A stretch of 64,000 nucleotides of DNA from Deltaproteobacteria bacterium HGW-Deltaproteobacteria-2. Its GTDB lineage: Bacteria > Desulfobacterota > Syntrophia > Syntrophales > Smithellaceae. The stretch spans positions 61,838 through 125,837 of the forward strand of contig PHBC01000009.1 in NCBI GenBank assembly GCA_002840505.1, in the 5' to 3' direction. The notes under the pieces were generated by a model. It was not told the DNA's origin. It was given only the letters and a program-made list of their open reading frames with translations, and did not search any database. A program made the translations under genes and the position numbers. Positions 62,240 to 64,000 of the stretch are shown one piece after another; the first letter of the stretch is position 1, and each line of letters begins with the position of its first letter.

Positions 62240-62584
62240 ATGGCAAAAATCACCAAATGTCCATGGGGTAATTTTGAAGTTTTATTGGATGTCCCTGATC
62301 ATAAAGTAAAAAGGATTGTCGTTGAACCCGGTGGATGTCTGAGCTTACAGCTTCATCATCTTCGTTCCGAGCACTGGTTTGTTGTTGCAGGAAAGGGAAT
62401 GGCGATTGTTGACGGCAAAAAGAAATCATTACATGCAGGAAGATCAATTGATATTCCTCAAAAATCCAAACACCGCGTTCATAATTCTTCCGACGAAGAT
62501 TTAATTATTATCGAAGTGCAAACGGGTGAATACTGTGGTGATGACGATATTGAGCGGTTCGAAGATAAATATGGACGGATTTAA
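62240..62584 (+). CDS. Cupin-type mannose-6-phosphate isomerase-like protein
   Basis: The 114-residue protein is a single cupin of the kind found as the C-terminal domain of mannose-1-P guanylyltransferase/phosphomannose isomerase fusions: PWGNFEVLLD, VVEPGGCLSLQLHHLRSEHW (metal-binding His and Glu), HAGRSIDIPQKSKHRVHN and IIEVQTGEYCGDDDIERFED. It could interconvert mannose-6-P and fructose-6-P for GDP-mannose synthesis. No guanylyltransferase gene is adjacent. The ATG has GAGGCG upstream. Confidence 0.85.
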   Translation: MAKITKCPWGNFEVLLDVPDHKVKRIVVEPGGCLSLQLHHLRSEHWFVVAGKGMAIVDGKKKSLHAGRSIDIPQKSKHRVHNSSDEDLIIIEVQTGEYCGDDDIERFEDKYGRI

Positions 62585-62661
62585 TAGCATTTCTCATGTA
62601 AGTCGCCACCTTTCGATCCGAAATAACACAATTCATTCAATGTTCTGCCGTATGTATTTCA

Positions 62662-62690
62662 TTGACATACAAGGTGTATTTTTTTATATT
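62662..62690 (+). promoter_or_regulatory. Consensus promoter of the PilZ gene
   Basis: TTGACA (62662-62667), a 17-bp spacer and TATATT (62685-62690). The leader to the ATG at 62766 is about 70 bases. Confidence 0.75.
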
Positions 62691-62765
62691 TTAACGAATT
62701 GATTGGCAGTGTTAATATAAAGAGTGAAAAAGATAATTCTGAAGTAAGAGGGAGAATGGATCTTT

Positions 62766-63239
62766 ATGCACGAGGGGAAAAAAGCTAAACCATCAGGGGG
62801 AAACAAAAAAAAGAGCGCGGAAAAATCGAATGTGGAAGAGAGAAGGAGAGCGGACCGACTGAGAGAGGATAATGAGATCACCATAACTATTGTTTCCGGA
62901 GGAGAAAATACCCCTCAAGAAGAAGTCCTCTATAACTTCACCAAGGATATATCTGTGGGCGGTGCCAGAATCCAGACCAACATTCTTTTGCCTATCAATG
63001 CCCTCCTCAAAATAAATTTAGCATTGAAGAGTTTGCGTCGAAATATAATCGCTTATGGAATAGTAAAATGGAACAAAATTATTACTGATAATGAATCATA
63101 TGAAATAGGTGTGGAATTCGTCGATACACCCGACGAATCAATCAAAATACTGGAAGATTATATTTCGTGTAAACAAAAATATACACAGCTCAACCCCGTT
63201 GGTATGCCGTTTTGGATGTTTGCGAAATTTAACAAATAA
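62766..63239 (+). CDS. PilZ domain protein
   Basis: The 157-residue protein has a lysine-rich N terminus, then the PilZ motifs: an arginine cluster ERRRADRLRED (RxxxR) and DISVGGARIQ (DxSxxG). The barrel continues through GIVKWNKI and YEIGVEFVD. PilZ domains bind cyclic-di-GMP. It is a candidate effector for the messenger controlled by the HD-GYP protein at 8761. A ribosome site GAGGGAG lies somewhat far from the ATG. An overlapping ATG at 62757 is in another frame. Confidence 0.85.
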   Translation: MHEGKKAKPSGGNKKKSAEKSNVEERRRADRLREDNEITITIVSGGENTPQEEVLYNFTKDISVGGARIQTNILLPINALLKINLALKSLRRNIIAYGIVKWNKIITDNESYEIGVEFVDTPDESIKILEDYISCKQKYTQLNPVGMPFWMFAKFNK

Positions 63240-63314
63240 TTATCTTAATTGATGAATATGATGCCTGCCACTGAAGAGCTGTGGTAAAACTCTTCCAAAA
63301 GATTCGGGATATAT

Positions 63315-63953
63315 TTAATTAATTTTCTTTAAAACGATATCTTTTTGTCTTTGTTTTTTCTCCGTCTTCTTTTCCACGAATATTTTTCTGCCGGTTGCCG
63401 GGTCAGTTTCTGTGAAATACATCAGACTCGAATAAGTGGAAGGCAAGGGAGTAAAAATTTGAACCTGCCGCGGGTTGGTTTTCAACTCTCTGCCCGCGAA
63501 AGATTTAAGCTCTCGCATATCTTCCTCGGCACATCCCGGATGGGCAGCGATAAAGTAATAAGTAAGAAATTGTTTCTGCCCTGATGATCTATTAGTATTT
63601 TCAAATATCTGTTTAAAGTTTAACAATGACTGCGCCTGCGGTTTGCCCATTAGTTTTAAAGTATTCGGGGCGGTATGTTCAGGTGCAACTTTCAACTGGC
63701 CGGAAATGTGATGTTGAACCAGTTCCGGCATGTAATCCACACAATGTTTTTTATCGCTGAGCAGCAAATCGTATCTGATGCCGGAAGCGACAAACACTTT
63801 TTTGATGCCTTTAATCTTTCGCAACTCTTTTAACAAATTTATCTGTCGGCTATGATCAGCTTTTAGACCTGAGCATACCTGAGGATAAAGACATTTTTTG
63901 TTTTTGCATGCTCCATTGATCTGTGGAGGGGTGTGATAACTAAGTATGCAAAA
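63315..63953 (-). pseudogene. Truncated YgiQ-family radical SAM protein (C-terminal part only)
   Basis: The frame matches the C-terminal part of YgiQ proteins: CLYPQVCSGLKADHSRQIN, then KGIKKVFVASGIRYD, HISGQLKVAPEHTAP, FLTYYFIAAHPGC and VQIFTPLPSTYSSLMYFTE. Upstream of about 63917 the similarity stops. The segment that should contain GGPTANMY and the radical SAM cluster is absent, and an in-frame TGA lies at 63956-63954. The first ATG- or TTG-type start is at 63836. So the gene is cut, with only about 200 of roughly 600 residues left. The rest may lie beyond the window if something is inserted here. Confidence 0.7.
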
Positions 63954-64000
63954 TCACGATAAGTGACTTACACGATGCTTTACAGATGCTTTACAATTAA

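Noticed and set aside
1..64000. tRNA and rRNA genes
   Set aside because: I looked for TTCGA/GTTCRA arms with paired ends and conserved rRNA segments and found no candidate that folds. A dedicated search would be needed to exclude unusual ones.

Overview
The window reads as chromosome from a Gram-negative, anaerobic member of the Desulfobacterota, most likely a Syntrophales-type (Syntrophus/Smithella-like) bacterium. This is inferred from the zapB-zapA-6S RNA-rny-ymdB-tyrS neighbourhood, the Kdo genes (kdsB, waaA-like), a glycyl radical enzyme with its activase, FeoAB and several lipoproteins. No rRNA, tRNA, CRISPR array, phage module or intact transposase was recognised. Base composition is moderate and mostly A+T-leaning, with G+C-richer islands such as the glycosyltransferase-like gene near 3.4-4.2 kb and the pyruvate kinase gene near 7-8.5 kb.

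Layout. 0-4 kb: tail of an unknown gene, hpt, a zinc-ribbon/DUF3426 membrane protein, a radical SAM protein and a glycosyltransferase-like protein. 4.4-11 kb: a Sel1-repeat gene split by a 19-bp tandem duplication, pyruvate kinase bracketed by two copies of a promoter-bearing repeat, and a REC-PAS-HD-GYP regulator. 11-17 kb: a glycyl radical enzyme and activase on the minus strand, then a secreted propeptide-like protein followed by a separate secreted metalloprotease. 17-31 kb: purine genes (purE, a PurO-type IMP cyclohydrolase, a stand-alone AICAR transformylase, purD) interleaved with tsaC, a cysteine synthase, an unknown protein, ywbE, mutY, a waaA-like gene, kdsB, a cyclophilin, a DUF2804 protein and a nitroreductase. 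31-42.5 kb: DUF4197, two CBS/DUF21 proteins, an FAD protein, a GlmU pyrophosphorylase domain, dus, zapB-zapA, 6S RNA, rny, ymdB and tyrS. 42.7-58 kb: a Ski2-like helicase, a methyltransferase, an SGNH protein, an AsmA protein, uvrB, a Cache lipoprotein with an NCS2 permease, uvrC, mntP and a lipoprotein. 58-64 kb: feoAB, DUF2156, a YgjP-like hydrolase, a cupin, a PilZ protein and a truncated YgiQ.

How the genes work together. IMP synthesis is well represented: PurD, PurE, a split version of the usual bifunctional PurH, and Hpt for salvage. Nucleotide excision repair (UvrB, UvrC) and base excision repair (MutY) are present. ZapA/ZapB, 6S RNA and RNase Y form a housekeeping block for division and RNA metabolism. 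HD-GYP and PilZ proteins point to cyclic-di-GMP signalling.

The least explained material lies between the genes. At least five families of short dispersed elements are visible. Family A (four copies) has a conserved core flanked by arms that differ from locus to locus but are complementary within each locus. Families C and D carry or precede promoters in front of several genes. Family B sits just after two stop codons. Two further elements have terminal inverted repeats. Several genes are driven by near-consensus promoters of the form TTGACA-17 bp-TATAxT.
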